In this document: in pieces, positions 10,109 to 22,540 of the stretch
Numbering within the stretch: the stretch's first letter is position 1
Layout of the letters: every line of letters starts with the position of its first letter
Assembly: GCA_021442155.1 (NCBI GenBank)
Contig: CM038214.1
Coordinates: forward strand, 140,468,040 to 140,532,039
Source: Cymbidium sinense
Taxonomy: Eukaryota; Streptophyta; Magnoliopsida; Asparagales; Orchidaceae
Direction: 5' to 3'
DNA: 64,000 nt
The notes under the pieces: generated by a model
What the model saw: the letters and a program-made list of their open reading frames with translations, nothing else
What the model was told of the DNA's origin: nothing
Databases searched by the model: none
Translations under genes and position numbers: made by a program

Positions 10109-12818
10109 AATCATGTTTGAAAATATTATCATCAAAATTCTATTCCAAATCATCAAAATATTTACTTCATTTGAAGCATTGTTTTCTTGTTTGTGAATCT
10201 ACCCCAACTTGTTTAGGGTAGGTGTAAGAGAACCCAAGAGGCATAGTATCCTTCTTTCACAACACGAATAGACATTAAACATGATTCCCCAATGCTACTA
10301 GAATAGGTTTGAGAGAACCGAAGAGGCATCCTATTTCGACTAGCATGGCTAAGTTAGGTATAAGAGAACTCAAGTGGCATCCTTTCTTGGTGGAATCACC
10401 AATGCCATTCGTGGCACCCTTTCATCAACTTTTAATCGTGTTTTAGAATAAGTGTAAGAGAACACGAGTGGAATCTTATTCCCTCTAACATAACACAAAC
10501 ACATATCTTTTTTCTTAGGCTATTTTGATGTGGGAGCAAACCCCTTGTATTTCAACTCATTATCTATTAGGTCAGGCCAACATGCTACCTTGCTAGTGTG
10601 TCACCCCAGTGGTCATTTGTGTGGCAAATGTGAGTCCCTGTGCTTTCTTCTTGACTTGACCATTATAAACCAATGAGCTCCTTATTAGTTTGGTAGGCCT
10701 CACTGCGCAACCAATAAACTACCTCATGTTGGCTTTGTTTAAGAAGATGTAAGCCTATACGCTTTCTTCTTGAACTAGCCACCAAGCACCCCATTGTCAG
10801 GCATATTTAAGGCTTAGATAAGTCCCCTATGGCTCTCTTTTCCTCCCAACAACTTTTGAATTGATATAAGTCCTCCAGTGGCATTCACTCAGTAGTCACC
10901 TTAGGTTAGATTGCACTTATTGAGCTGAAGATAGACTATCCTGGCAATCAGTTCCGCTATAGGAGGATGTGAGTCCACGATGCTTTCTTCATAGGCTGAT
11001 TATTGCAAACTGATTGGCACCTTAGGTTGGTTGATGTTTATTATGCTAACAACATCTCACATGGTGGATACACCACTCTTAGCAGATGTGAGTCCCCACA
11101 CTTTCTCCTTGAGTTGGCCACCGAATACCTATAGATATTATCTTCTCCATGGTTTTGGATAAAGCCTTTAGGGGCCTCTCCCCTATAGGCACTCTGCTTG
11201 GATCACATCCTTTGCAACCCCATTTAGACACTACCTGGGTTACTTTTGTATTGGACAATCCCCCTTTCCTAGAAGTTCACCCCTGTGGTTGGAGAATTTG
11301 TTCAGCGGATGCATCGATTCTCCTTAGTTCAGTAAATTTGAGATAGGCCTGAGCTAATATGAGCTCCTTTTTAGTATGATCCCTCGCAAACCAATAGGGT
11401 CCATGATAAACAAATAAATAAACAAATAAATTTATTTGCTTGTGGATTAGGAATTCAAGCCCCAAGTGGCCCCTTTCCTAAGCAGGTATCCTATCTTTAG
11501 GGCAGTGTCAGTAGAACTCCCTATAGGAATTGCCTGACTACGCTTGAGTTGAGATAAGTCCTCGGGTCAAACTCTCTCTATAGTCACCCTAAGGTCAGGT
11601 TCAATCTATTTTTCCACAAATAGATTTCCCCGACAGTCATTTTTCTTTGAAAGATATACACCTACTACACATTCTTTTCTAGCATGGCTATCATAAACTG
11701 ACGGGCAGCCCTAGGTCAGGTCAACATGTTACCTTGTTAATATGTCTCCTTAGTAGCCTTTTATTCAGTAAAGATGTGATCCCATATGCTTTCTTCCCTA
11801 AATTAACTGCTGCAAACCAAAAGGCACCCCTTTAGTTGGATAGTTCTTCCCTCAGTTAATAACTTACTCCCTTTGGATTGGTAAATCTGAGGTAGGCCAA
11901 GGCTGACATGCCCCTACTTAGTGAAGTCCATCATAAACCAATGGGATCCATCAAATACAATTAAAAGAATGAAATTAATTTTGACTATCTTTGAGTTGAT
12001 TTAAGTCCCGCAAAGGTATTCACTCAGTAATCAGCCTAAGGTTGGGTTTGACCCATTGCCTCACCAACTGATCATCCTAATGACTGATCCCTACTTTCGA
12101 GGATATAAGTCTACTACATTATCTTCCTAAAACAGCCGCTACACACCGAAAGGCAAACCCATTTTGTTGGATAGTCTTACTATGTGGTTGGTAAACTATC
12201 CCTTTGGACTGGTAAATCTGAAGTAGACCAATTCAACCATGGCCCCTACTTAGTACGATCCATCACAAACCAACAGAGTCCATCTCAAATTCAAAATTTA
12301 AAATCTAAAATAAAATCAACCAACCTTCCTTAGTGGAGTCAAACTAAACAATCAAATCAATCAGCTTCTCCTCAGGGAGATGCAAAATCAAACCTCCCCA
12401 GTGGAGTCAAATCTAACAAATCAAATCAATCATCTTTCCTCAATGAGATGGAAATCTTTGCAATCTCCCTAGTGGACTCAATTCAATCTAACCTGAACCT
12501 GTTCCCTTAGTGGAAGGTTCACATCTTTTATCCCCAGTGGATTCCAAATTCTAATCCCTCAGCGGATTTCACAACCTCTTATCCCTCAATGGATAACTTG
12601 AGCCTTTTCCCTAGTGGAAATCTCACATACTCAATCCCTAGTGGATTCATCCTTTGCTCTCTTATGTTTTTCACATAAGTAGAGTCACATTGCACTAAGC
12701 GCTTGATTCCTTCTACACCTTCAGTTTAGGAGTAGATTATTTCTACTAATGCTTGTGATCATTCGACATTGTTGATCATTTTGGCAGTGTACCTTATCAA
12801 TCACACTATTAGGCTCTT
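10109..12818 (+). repeat. Modular 3' untranslated region of element A
   Basis: No coding sequence seen. It is built from short modules repeated at irregular spacing. One reads GTGTAAGAGAACCCAAGAGG and variants near 10,222, 10,305, 10,357 and 10,450. A second reads GATGTGAGTCC followed a few bases later by GCTTTCTTC, near 10,625, 10,745, 10,970, 11,085, 11,650, 11,770 and 12,100. From about 12,300 come repeated CCCAGTGGA-like pieces. F (38,651-40,630) and E (60,860-62,640) carry the same region. Known: 3' untranslated regions of Tat elements are often repeat-rich and variable. No clear polypurine tract remains before the LTR. Confidence 0.78.
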
Positions 12819-15800
12819 TGTTGACCTCACTTTGAGTGAGTTTCCCTCATCTTATACATAAGGGACTCTAAACACTAGGAGTTCCTTAGTCTTAAGACAC
12901 TTCTAGTGATTAGGTGAACACTTAACCTAACCTTTGAGACTTAGAAAAGTTAGCCATAGGAATAGGTTACGCCTTAAGGGTTTTAGGAAGACTTGTCTAC
13001 CCTATAGCTTAAACCCAAATCCTTGCTACCTTCTTTCAAGTCAAACTTCAAACTCAAATCTTAAATCAATTCCAACACAATTCATTTTCTCAAATCTTAA
13101 ACCAAATCCAAAACCTTTTCTAAGCCCTTTGATTTCATCTTAGGGACTTAGCTCAAATCAAATCTTAAATCAATTCCAACTCAATTGATTTTCTTAAATC
13201 CTAAATAAATTCCAACTCAATTGATTTTCTCAAATCATAAATCAATTCCAAAACTCAAATCATGAATCAATTCCAAATAATTAAAACCATGATCAATTCC
13301 AAATCCAAAATCTTTCCTAAGCCCTTTTGATTTCATCTTACGGACTTAGCACAAATCAAATCCAAATCACTCCAAACTCAAAATATTTTCTCATAACCCA
13401 TTTATAATCTCATTTATAATTACAAATATAAATGAAATATAAATTCAAATAACCAAAACTAAATTCAAAACTCAAATCCAAATCTAACCAAAATCCAACT
13501 TATACTCTTTCAAGTCAAATGCTTGAACTTTACCAAACCATTATCAAATCAATCCAAATCCTCGGATTTTATCTTCAAGCAATCATTCCTTCATTCACAT
13601 GCCCAAATATTAACATAAACTACAAACATCAAACCAAAATCAAACTAATCCAAATCAAACCCTTGTTCATCCTTTGAATTTGAAATTGTCAAATGAACCA
13701 AAACCCATTTGACTCCAAATCACTTGCAATTGGATTTATATTTCAATCATAAGTCCATATGTGAGTTCAACTAAACTTGAATCAAGCCTTGATCAAGCCA
13801 ATTGACCCACTTAGGCTCACTTGATCCAAAATAATCTAAAGGACCTTTTTGAGCCAAATTCTAATCAAACCCAAATTGGATTGAACTAATCCCATCTAAG
13901 CCTCCCATTGTGAGCAACGATCATCCTAGGATGATCAATCACTCAAATTTGGTCAAACCAAGTCAAACATAGCCTTTGACCAAGTCAACACTTAGCCCAA
14001 ATGAAACCTAAATAAGCTAAAATTCATTATAAGCCAAATTAATTGAAATCATTGATCTAAACCAGTTCATAATGAATGATTGAAATTGACCAAGCCATCA
14101 ATTGAGCCAAACCAAGCTTAATTTGCCACTTGACCTAAGTTGACCCAAGTTGACATAAAAAGTCAAAATAGGTCAAATCTTGATCTAAGCCAAATTAATT
14201 GCAGCCAATGGGTAAAACTCATTCTAAATTGATTATTGAACTTGACCAAAGCTTTAATTGGCCAACTAGATCCAACCTAGCCCAATTGACCATGAACCCA
14301 ACTTGGCCTAAAAGCTTAAATCAACTTGAAATCAAACCAAACCAAAATTAATTGAAACCAAAGATTGCAATACATTTCAAATGATCAACCCATCCTAATC
14401 CAAATGACCCAACCTGGGTCAAATGAGTCAAATTGGTCAACTTGACCCATTTGACCTAAATGAACTTAAATGAACCAAAATAAAATATAAACCAAATGAA
14501 CCAAACCAATGATACCATTTCAAATCTACCCAAATCAAAATCAAGGCCAGATGACCACTTTACCCATAGGTGAAAGGGTATCTTATTACCAAATTCACAT
14601 GGAATTTGGTCATATTCTTTTTCAAGGCCACCTGGCATCCTTCTAGTCCTCCACTTGGACACCAAGTAGGGTGATGAACATGACGCAATGTCCTTGGGTT
14701 GTCCATGACCCAACCCAAGGAAAAATTGACCCATCCAATGGAAATTGAGCACTTGGATCACCCAATACACTCACCTAGCACATGGACACTCACTCTCCTT
14801 TTCTCCACTACCTAAAATAAATCACATGGGATGCTAAACAGTCTGAACTGACCAACCAATCTCAGTAATTGAGCTAAAATGGCAACTCTACTCTTCATCA
14901 TCTGATCCAAAGAGGGGGAGATATACTCCCTCTCATTCCCACTCAAATGAGGAGCACTGATTTCAACTTAGCTCTAAGAATCAAAACCAAGCATTCCTAA
15001 GCTTCCCAAATCCATTTCAAAACTTCCTTAATTTATCCTTCTTGGTTTCTCTCAAGGCTGAATCAGGGGAGGTGAAGTGAAGATCCAACCCATCCAATTC
15101 TCCACCAGACCCAAATTAAACTTACAAGCACCATCAAAGGACCTCATTGAGGTCAATCAAGTTATTTCCAAAGTCACCAAGCCACAAGAAGGAGGACTTT
15201 AATCAAAATTGATTTCCATTGAAGGGGAGCTTGGTCAATCGAGCCATCCACCATAAATCAAGACTTGATACCATCAATAGGGATTCATCTCTACTAGACG
15301 AAGCTACCTCCTCTGTTGGAAGCACTGGTGATAGCCTCCGATGAGGTATTGCTCAAAATCAAACTTAGGATGAAAATTGCTTGGTCCTCTGTGAAGGAAA
15401 TTGCAATCACTTAAGATCTTGACCATTAGATTCATTTCTTCTACTCATCCGAAGGTGTGGACTGAGTTTGAACTCCATCTAAGCTCGGGTGGGCTCGGAT
15501 CTAGCAATCATCGATGAACGACATCTCTCTCTGCTCGAGAGGAGATAGATCACACATCATCCGTTATGCATAATTGGAAGAGATGGTTGTGATTAAATCA
15601 TGATAGATCTCCCTCTAATTTGAGCCTAAACTACAAAATTAATCACAGTCATCCGATCTTAGATCGGACGGCCCATGGTAAAACCACATCCACTGTCGGT
15701 TGACTCAGCCATGGATGCGAAAACTTAAACAACCTATCCCGTTGTGCCATGTGAAAAGCGTGCTGCATCAGCTGTCATGTGGCTTGTTGCAATTAGGGGC

Positions 15801-16270
15801 TTAATTAGCTTTAATTAATTCATTTTTAATGCTAAAATATTCAAAATTTATAACTAATTGTAGAAAAATCCAAAAAATACAAACTCAAGCTCATTTTAAT
15901 GATAACCCAGTAAGGAATAATATAAAATTAAAATTAATTAATTTTGAATGCTAATTTTCACTCAATTTAAGTTTTATTAGAAACATAATTAGGCTAATTA
16001 CTCTTTAATTACTTCAACAATTAATTCCAAACTTTCTAAGGTTAATTAGTAGGATGACCTCTGCCTCCCATGATTTTCTTGGAATTTAATATTGGATTAA
16101 TTAGGAGAATTGCTTAGTTCATTCTTAATCCCTCTCTTAACTAAATAAATGATTTATTAATCGATTAAATAGTGATAAATTCATTAATTAAGTTTGTTAA
16201 CCATCATGAAACTGTGAATGGACTTATGGAATGAGATTAGGATTTCTTTTCTAAATCTTTTCCTTAAGTA
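12819..16270 (+). repeat. 3' LTR of element A, truncated
   Basis: Starts TGTTGACCTCACTTTGAG at 12,819. The same start is seen in inverse orientation at 58,016 (D), 37,413 (F) and, slightly altered, 34,819 (C). Homology to D is visible around GGACTTAGC near 13,145, a TTGACC-rich block at 13,790-14,460, a GATCGGACGG-type block near 15,655, and CTTAATTAGCTTTAATTAATT near 15,800. It ends where telomere-like repeats begin at about 16,270, leaving 3.4 kb of an LTR that is 6.6-8.3 kb in C and D. A local duplication of about 205 bases (TTTGATTTCATCTTA-GGACTTAGC) occurs near 13,120 and 13,330. Short open frames here look random. Confidence 0.82.
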
Positions 16271-17718
16271 TCTTTATGTTTAGGTTTTAAGTTATTATTT
16301 TTGGTTTATTTTTAGGTATTATATTTTATTTTAAGCTTAGGTTTATTTTTAGTTCATTTTATTTTATTTAGTTTAGGTTTAGCTTTAGGTTTAGTTTATT
16401 TTAGGTCAAAGTTTAGGTTTTATTTATTTTAGGTTTAGGTATATTTTATTTTATTTATTTTATTTTTATTTTAGGTTTAAGATTTGATTAATTTAGGGTT
16501 TAGGTTTTATTTTAATTATTTTTTGATTATTTTTAAGTTTTGGTTTTTTATTTTAGTTTTATTATATTTGTACTTATGTTTAGTTTTTATTTTATTTTAT
16601 TTTTATTTTATTTTATTTAGGGTTAGGGTTTTTGAGTTTAGGGTTTAAGGGGTTTAGGGTTTAGGTTTAGGGTTTTATGTTTAGGCTTTATGGTTTAGGG
16701 CTTTGAGGGTTTAGGGTTTACGATTTAAGGTTTAGGGTTAGTCTAGGGTTTAACGTTTAGGCTTTAGGGTTTAGGATTTTTAGGGTTTAAGGTTATTTTA
16801 TGGTTTAGGGTTAGTTTAAGGTTTAAGGCTTAGGATTTTAGGATTCAGGGTTTAAGGTTTAGGGTTTAATATTTAAGTTTAGGGTTTATGGTTTATAATT
16901 TAGGGAAGGTTTAGGGTTTAGGGTTTAGGTTTAGGTTTTAGGTTGTTATTTTAGCTTTTTTTTAGATTTTATTTTTTTAGTTTTGGTTTATTTTTTGTTT
17001 ATTTTATTTAATTTAGTTTATTTTGGTTTATTTTAGATTTAGGTTTAAGTTTTATTTATTTTAGTTTAGGTTTAGGTTTATTTTATTTTATTTTAGGTTT
17101 AATTTTTTAGTTTAGGGTTTTGGTTTTATTATTATTATTTTTTAGGTTTAGGTTTTTATTTAGTTTTTGTTTTATTTTATTTTTATTTTATTTTTAGTTT
17201 TTATTTTATTTAATTTTTATTTTAAAGTTTAGTTTTGGTTTTTATTTATTTAATTTTAGTTTAGTTTTTATTTTATTTTCTTCACAAGTTTATGTTTAGG
17301 TTTAGGTTTAGGTTTAATTTTTAGTTTAGGTTTTTATTTTATTTTGGTTTAGATTTTTTTTTTTTTTAGGTTATATTTAGTTTATGTTTAGCTTTTTAGA
17401 TTTTTAGGGTTTAGAGTTTAGGGCTTAGTGTTAGTTTAGGGTTTAGGGTTATGGGTTTAGGGTTTTGGGTGTAGGGTTTAGGGTTTAAGGTTTAGGGTTT
17501 AGGGTTTAGGATTTAGGGTTTAGGGTTTAAGGTTTAGGGTTTGGGGTTTTAAGATTTATGGTTTTGGGTTTTAAGGTTTAGTATAGTATTTAGGGTTTTG
17601 GGTTTAGGGCTTTTAGGGTGTTGGGTTTAGGGTTTATGTTTAGGGTTTGGGTTTTAGGTTTAGGGTTTAGGTTTTAGGTTTATGGTTTAGGTTTTAGTTT
17701 AGGTTTTAGGGTTTTTCA
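16271..17718 (+). repeat. Degenerate telomere-like tract (TTTAGGG strand)
   Basis: Starts with TTTA-rich sequence (TTTAGGTTTA, TTTTATTTTA) and becomes denser in TTTAGGG from about 16,615. Near-perfect runs lie at about 17,460-17,530. The + strand is almost free of C throughout. TTTAGGG is the standard plant telomere unit. Here it is interstitial and much mutated, so it is not a working chromosome end. The left edge cuts LTR A and the right edge abuts the A-tail of a GR-RBP fragment. Confidence 0.92.
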
Positions 17719-18186
17719 TTTTTTTTAACAGAGAACAAATTCAGATTCTACATTTCTTTTGTTTGATTTCATCAACCAAGTAGCACACCAAGTTTTCTAA
17801 GACATAAGAGATAACATAGATCAAAATTGAGCACGCATAAAGCAAATGAAAAACACTAGATAACTAGAACCATCTTTACTATAAAGACAGCCCCATGTAG
17901 TAGATTGACTCGATCATTCTTCAGTTTCTCTAGTTCCCATCAGAACCACCCCTACCTCTAGAGTAGTGGGATCCACCATCATATCCGAATCTCTTCCTCT
18001 GCCACCTCCACGATTGTAACCTTCATCGCTCCTCCCACCTCCATAACCACTAGTGCTCCGACCACCACCTCCATATCCACGCACTCCGGATCCCACACCA
18101 CCGCCATATTACCGCCTTTTCCACCATCGCTAGATCTAGACTAAGCCTGGTTGATGGTGATGTTCCTACCGTCAAGGTTTTGCCCA
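17719..18186 (-). pseudogene. 5'-truncated retrofragment of a glycine-rich RNA-binding protein mRNA, copy 1
   Basis: Read on the minus strand from 18,186, it begins NGQNLDGRNITINQA, the end of the RRM domain of plant GR-RBPs. A glycine-rich tail follows (GYGGGGRSTSGYGGG, then YNRGGGRGRD) and, after a frameshift, a terminus resembling SDGN-W-RN, with Trp now TAG. About 200 bases of 3' untranslated region follow and end in an A-run (T-run at 17,719-17,726 on the + strand). Loss of the 5' part plus a 3' poly(A) indicates a retroposed message. Telomere-like repeats flank both sides. Four other copies share the same 5' breakpoint or 3' tail. Not functional: most of the RRM is absent. Confidence 0.87.
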
Positions 18187-18505
18187 TTATTAGGATTTAG
18201 GTTTAGGTTTAGGTTTCTTAGTTTTTAGGGTTTAGGCTTACTTTTTAATTTATTTAGTTACTTTTGGTTTAGGTTTAGGGTTAGGGTTTAGGGTTTAGGG
18301 TTTTAGGTTTTAGGTTTAAAGCTTTGAGGGTTTAGGGTTTAGGGTTTAGGGTTTAAGGTTTAGGGTTTAGTGTTTAAGCTTTAGGCTTTAGGGTTTTGGG
18401 TTTTTAGGGTTTAGGGTTAATTTAGGGTTTGGGTTTAGGGTTTTAGAGTTTTGGGCTTAGGGTTTAGTGTTTAGTGTTTATGGATTAGGGTTTAGGGTTT
18501 AGGGA
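18187..18505 (+). repeat. Telomere-like spacer between GR-RBP copy 1 and the retroposon
   Basis: TTTAGGTTTAGG, then TTTAGGG-type repeats with many variants, same polarity as the tract on the left. The equivalent spacer in the second copy is 23,027-23,334. Confidence 0.88.
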
Positions 18506-20411
18506 TTTTTTTCAAAAAGTTAGAATTTTATTACCATAAAAGGAAAAGTTATAATGTGCTTAAAAGGGGTAAATCTCTAAAATTCTACTCCTCTCAGAGT
18601 TACAATAAACTTAAAGAGCTAAACCCCCATCTAAGTATAGTAGAAAAAGAAAAGAAAATAAAAGAGCAAATACAAATGCTAAAAATCATAAGAGAAAAGG
18701 ACACAAAGTTGGACTAAAATAAATCTTGAAAATACTAAAAGGATGACTCAGCATTAGTTCATGATTCCTTTGAGAAAGCAAGATAAACAAGATTGACAGC
18801 AACAACACTTGGGTTGACTAAGTAATGGCATTCCCTCTGTAAAGTTCCAACTTGTAAAAGAAATTTGCAAAACACTACAAAGGCAAAATTCATAGCTAAA
18901 AAGGATAAGGATGAAAAGAGGAAAAGGAAAGAGCTGAGAAAAAGAAGGCTCAGGTTCATTTAGGGTCATATCATGGGGCAACAATACATATAATCATCCA
19001 AACTTCATAAAGAAGGGTTACATTCATACATAACGCTACCAACCAGAGAGAAGAGGTGAGTAACATCAAATCTATCATAGCCAACATACTTGATATAAGC
19101 AAACATCCATGGCCAACAGTCTTAGAGTTCTAGATCTTACACCATTACACAAAGAGCAACTGGCCAGTAACCAGCTACTAGCGAAACAACCAAAGAAAAA
19201 CCACAACAGACTAATCATAATACCCCATAGAGAGGTTAGAACCAACTCAAAGCACCAACAACAACCATTATCCAAATACGCATCCAAGCTCCAAACCAGA
19301 GAAAACTAGAACTAGCTATCAGCAAGAACAAGACCAACGCTAATTAATAGAGAAACAATGAACAAATCCAAGAAAGGAGTCCTCAAGCCAAAGTCCCAAC
19401 AAGTAGCAATTACCAAGCCAAACCAGGGTGAGTAACCAAAAATGACTAAATAGCTCAGAAATGAAACCATCAACTAAAGGAAACATAAGCTGTGGCCAGT
19501 GCAAAACACCAGAAGATAAAACAACAACAAAAAATGGGGCCAAAGGCAGCAACCAACAACCAAAAATCAAAAAGACCAATCCAAAAGCACCAACAAAGGT
19601 TTGGCAAGCACAATAAAAGGCTCTAGAAAATTGTCCAAGAAGAAGGAAAAGACCCACAAGGAAAAAAATCGAGCAACCAAGATTCCATGGACAACTAAAA
19701 GTCCTCCAACCAAACCAGCTAAGTAAAATAGCCATATGGCAACCACCAGAGAACAACCAATCATAAGTAACCAATAAAGGAAGAATCCCCAGCAGCCATG
19801 GAAACGCAAAAAACTAACAAAGCACCACAGAAAAAAGGTCTAAAAGAAGTACAACGACCATACAAAGGAAATAGTTGCAGCTAGCCAAGACCATTCGAAA
19901 AACTAAACTTCCCAACAAGAAAGACTAACCCGACAGGAAGCACAATAATAATAGAAACGTGCTGAAAATAATGTACCTTGTAGAGGCTAATCTAGGATTA
20001 ACCAAACACAAAACTAAGGCAAAAAAAAGTATCCAACAATAAATGACAAGGAACTAAGAGGCAACCCCAAAAAAAACTAGGCAAGAAATTCTCCAAAAGA
20101 AGGTCCATAAAGGAAACAACCAATAAAAGTTCCAACTAGGAAGGCCACCCATCCAACCATGAAAATGAGTAAAAAGTAATTTGAGTTCAAGAGGAAAGCC
20201 AACAAACCAACTAGTGCAAAAAAATAAAATAAAGCTAGAGTAGAAACTATCTCATCCACCAGTAACTATAGTAACAAGGCAAAGAAGACAATAGCCACCA
20301 GGCCAAAAAAACCAACCCAGCTGAAAGAGAACCACCTGTGTAGCAACCACCAGGCCAACCCAAAAGCATGAAGTCAAAAACATAACCCACCTTAGGACAA
20401 AAAGTAAAAAT
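18506..20411 (-). mobile_element. 3' end of an unidentified poly(A) retroposon, copy 1
   Basis: On the minus strand the sequence ends TGGTAATAAAATTCTAACTT, with AATAAA just before an A-run (T-run at 18,506-18,512 on the + strand) that abuts CCCTAAA repeats. The rest is T- and G-rich on the sense strand, with no domain I can recognise. Open frames such as the 144-residue one at 19,340-19,774 are rich in Leu, Phe and Trp because of composition. The layout (5' truncation, AATAAA, A-tail) fits a LINE-type element or another polyadenylated transcript; no reverse transcriptase is left to prove it. A second copy lies at 23,335-24,826. Confidence 0.6.
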
Positions 20412-22540
20412 ATGTTTAGGGTTAAGTGTTTAGGGTCAGGGTTTGTGGGTAGGTTTGGCTTTTAGGTTTAGGGTTTAGTTTGGGGATTATAGTTTTAGTG
20501 TTTAGGGTTTAGGGTTGTAGGGTTTGGGGTTTTGGGTTTAGGGTTTAGGGTTGTTGGGGGGTTTAGGGTTTAGAGTTTAAGGTTTAGGGTTTAGGGTTTA
20601 GGGTTTAGGGTTTAGTTTTAGGGTTTATGGTTTTTGTGGTTGTATTTATGGCTTAGGGTTTAGGGTTTTAGGGTTTATGGTTATTTAGGGGTTAAGATTT
20701 TTTTTTAATTAAGTAAACATGTAGGTTTAGGTTTATTCAATTTATTTAGATAAATTTTTATTTATTATTTATTATTTTTTAATTTTATTTTTATTTAGGT
20801 TTCTTTTTTTTATTTAGTTTAGTTTATTTATTTTAGTTTAGGTTCTTTATTTTAGTTTATTTGTCAGGTTTAGGTTTAGGTTTATGTTTATTTTTTTTGT
20901 TTAGTTTTGATTTTTATTTTATTTTTAAGGTTTAGATTTAATTTATATTTTTAGGTTTAAGGTTAGGTTTTATTTTATTTTTTAGGTATAAGTTCTGGGT
21001 TTTTATTTTAGTTTTATTTTTAGGTTTTATTTTTTTGTTTAGATTTAGGTTTATTTTTAGTTTAATTTATTATATTTAGTTTAGGGTTTAGGTTTGGTTT
21101 ATTTTAGGTTTAGGTTTATTTCTTTTAGTTTAGCTTATTTTAGTTTATTTTATTTTATTTTGTTTATTTATTTATGGTTTTTTTTTTTAGTTTTGGTTTT
21201 TTTATTTTTATTTAGTTTTAAGTTTTATTTTAGGTTTATTTTGAGGTTTAGATTTTATTTAGTTTTATTTTGTTTTATTTTTTTTTTAGTTTTATTTTAT
21301 TTTATTTTACATTTATTTTATTATATTTAGGTTTTTTCTTTTTAGGTTTATTTTATTTTTTTAATTTAGTTTAGGTTACCATTTATTTTATTTTAGTTTA
21401 GTTTAAATTCTTTTATTTTAATTTATTTTTATGTTTAAGTTTAGGTTTAGGTTTAGGTTTTAATTTAGGTTTTATTTCATTTAGGCTTTTATTTTATTTT
21501 AGGTTTTATTTAGTTTAGTTTAAATTTATGTTTTAGGGTTTAGTGGTTGGGTTTGGGTTTATGGTTTAGAGTTTAGGATTGAGGTTTAGGGTTTAGGGTT
21601 TGGGTTTAGGGTGTTGGTTTAGGATTTTAGGGTTTAGGTTAGTTTTAGGGTTTAGGGTTAGGGTTTTTTATTTCATTATTTTATTATTCTTTTAAATTAA
21701 GTAAATATTAGGTTTATTTAGTTTATTTTATTTTTTGTCTTATTTTATTTAGTTTAGTTTGTTTATTTTAGTTTAGGTTTTATATTTTTGTTTATTTTTA
21801 GGTTTAGACTTTTACTTTTTACTTTATTTTTTTAGGTTTGGTTTAGGTTTTATTTAATTTTTTTCAGTTAGGTTTTATTTTAGATTTATTTGAAGGTTGT
21901 ATTTTTAGTTTAGGTTTAGATTTATTTTTTGTTTATTTTCTTATTTAGTTTAGGTTTAGGTTTAGGTTTAGTTTATTTAGGTTTAGGTTTAGGTTTTATT
22001 CATTTTAGTTTTGTTTATTTTAGTAGTTTAGGTTTATTTTATTTTATTTGGTTTAGGTTTTTTAGTTTAGGTTTTAGGTTTTATTTTTAAGTTTTGGTTT
22101 CTATTTAGTTTTTAATTTATTTTAATATTATTTCAGGTTTAGTTTTAATTTTATTTAGGTTTTTTATTTTTTTAGTTTTGTTTAGGTTTTTATTTATGTA
22201 ATTTTAGTTTAATTTTTTTATTTTATTTTATTTTTAGGTTTAGGTTTAGGTTTTAGTTTAGGTTATTTATTTTATTTTATTTTAAGATTTTATTTAGTTT
22301 AACTATAGGTGTTTAGCATTTTAAGATTTAGGGTTTAGGGTTTGGGGTTTAGGGTTTAGGGTTTAGGGTATAAGATTTATATTTTAGGGTTTAGGGCTTA
22401 GGATTTAGGGTTTTAGGGTTTAGGGTTTAGGGATTAGGGTTTAGGGTTTAGAGTTTTTAGGGTTTAGGGTTTAGGGTTTATGATTTAGGTTTTAGGTTCA
22501 GGGTTTCAGGTTCTAGTTTAGGGTTTGGGGTTTTTGGTTC
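20412..22540 (+). repeat. Degenerate telomere-like tract (TTTAGGG strand)
   Basis: Dense TTTAGGG at 20,412-20,690, with five nearly perfect units around 20,580-20,615. Then T-rich TTTAGG/TTTTA sequence to about 21,520 and again at 21,660-22,310, and dense TTTAGGG at 22,320-22,540. C is nearly absent on the + strand. The 78-residue open frame at 21,094-21,330 (Phe/Leu/Tyr only) is a by-product of this composition. Confidence 0.92.

Larger units (their letters stand above)
1..16270 (+). mobile_element. Degenerate Tat-type Ty3/gypsy LTR retrotransposon (element A)
   Basis: Seen: on the + strand, in order, a repeat-rich leader, gag, protease, reverse transcriptase, RNase H, archaeal-type RNase H, integrase, a 2.7 kb 3' untranslated region, and an LTR starting TGTTGACCTC at 12,819. 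The 5' LTR and primer binding site lie left of the window. The 3' LTR is cut by a telomere-like tract near 16,270. Known: a second RNase H after the normal one, plus long untranslated regions, marks the Tat lineage of plant Ty3/gypsy elements. Many stops and frameshifts mean it cannot encode working proteins. It is the best preserved pol in the window and the reference for describing E and F. Confidence 0.9.

Noticed and set aside
14456..14770. 104-residue minus-strand open frame in LTR A
   Set aside because: No recognisable domain, antisense to the LTR, and not preserved in C or D.
17914..18096. A small functional glycine-rich protein gene (60 codons)
   Set aside because: Out of frame with the preserved RRM end. 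Five related fragments share truncation and A-tail, so this is a retrofragment.
19340..19774. 144-residue open frame with membrane-like Leu/Phe/Trp runs
   Set aside because: It lies in the T/G-rich retroposon end. The second copy (23,335-24,826) keeps only fragments of the frame, and apparent hydrophobicity follows from base composition.
21094..21330. 78-residue Phe/Leu/Tyr-rich open frame
   Set aside because: Direct translation of the TTTTA/TTTAGG repeat; not a gene.
16271..22540. A functional telomere at a chromosome end
   Set aside because: Units are heavily mutated and interrupted by retroposons, and the tracts are flanked on both sides by retrotransposon DNA.
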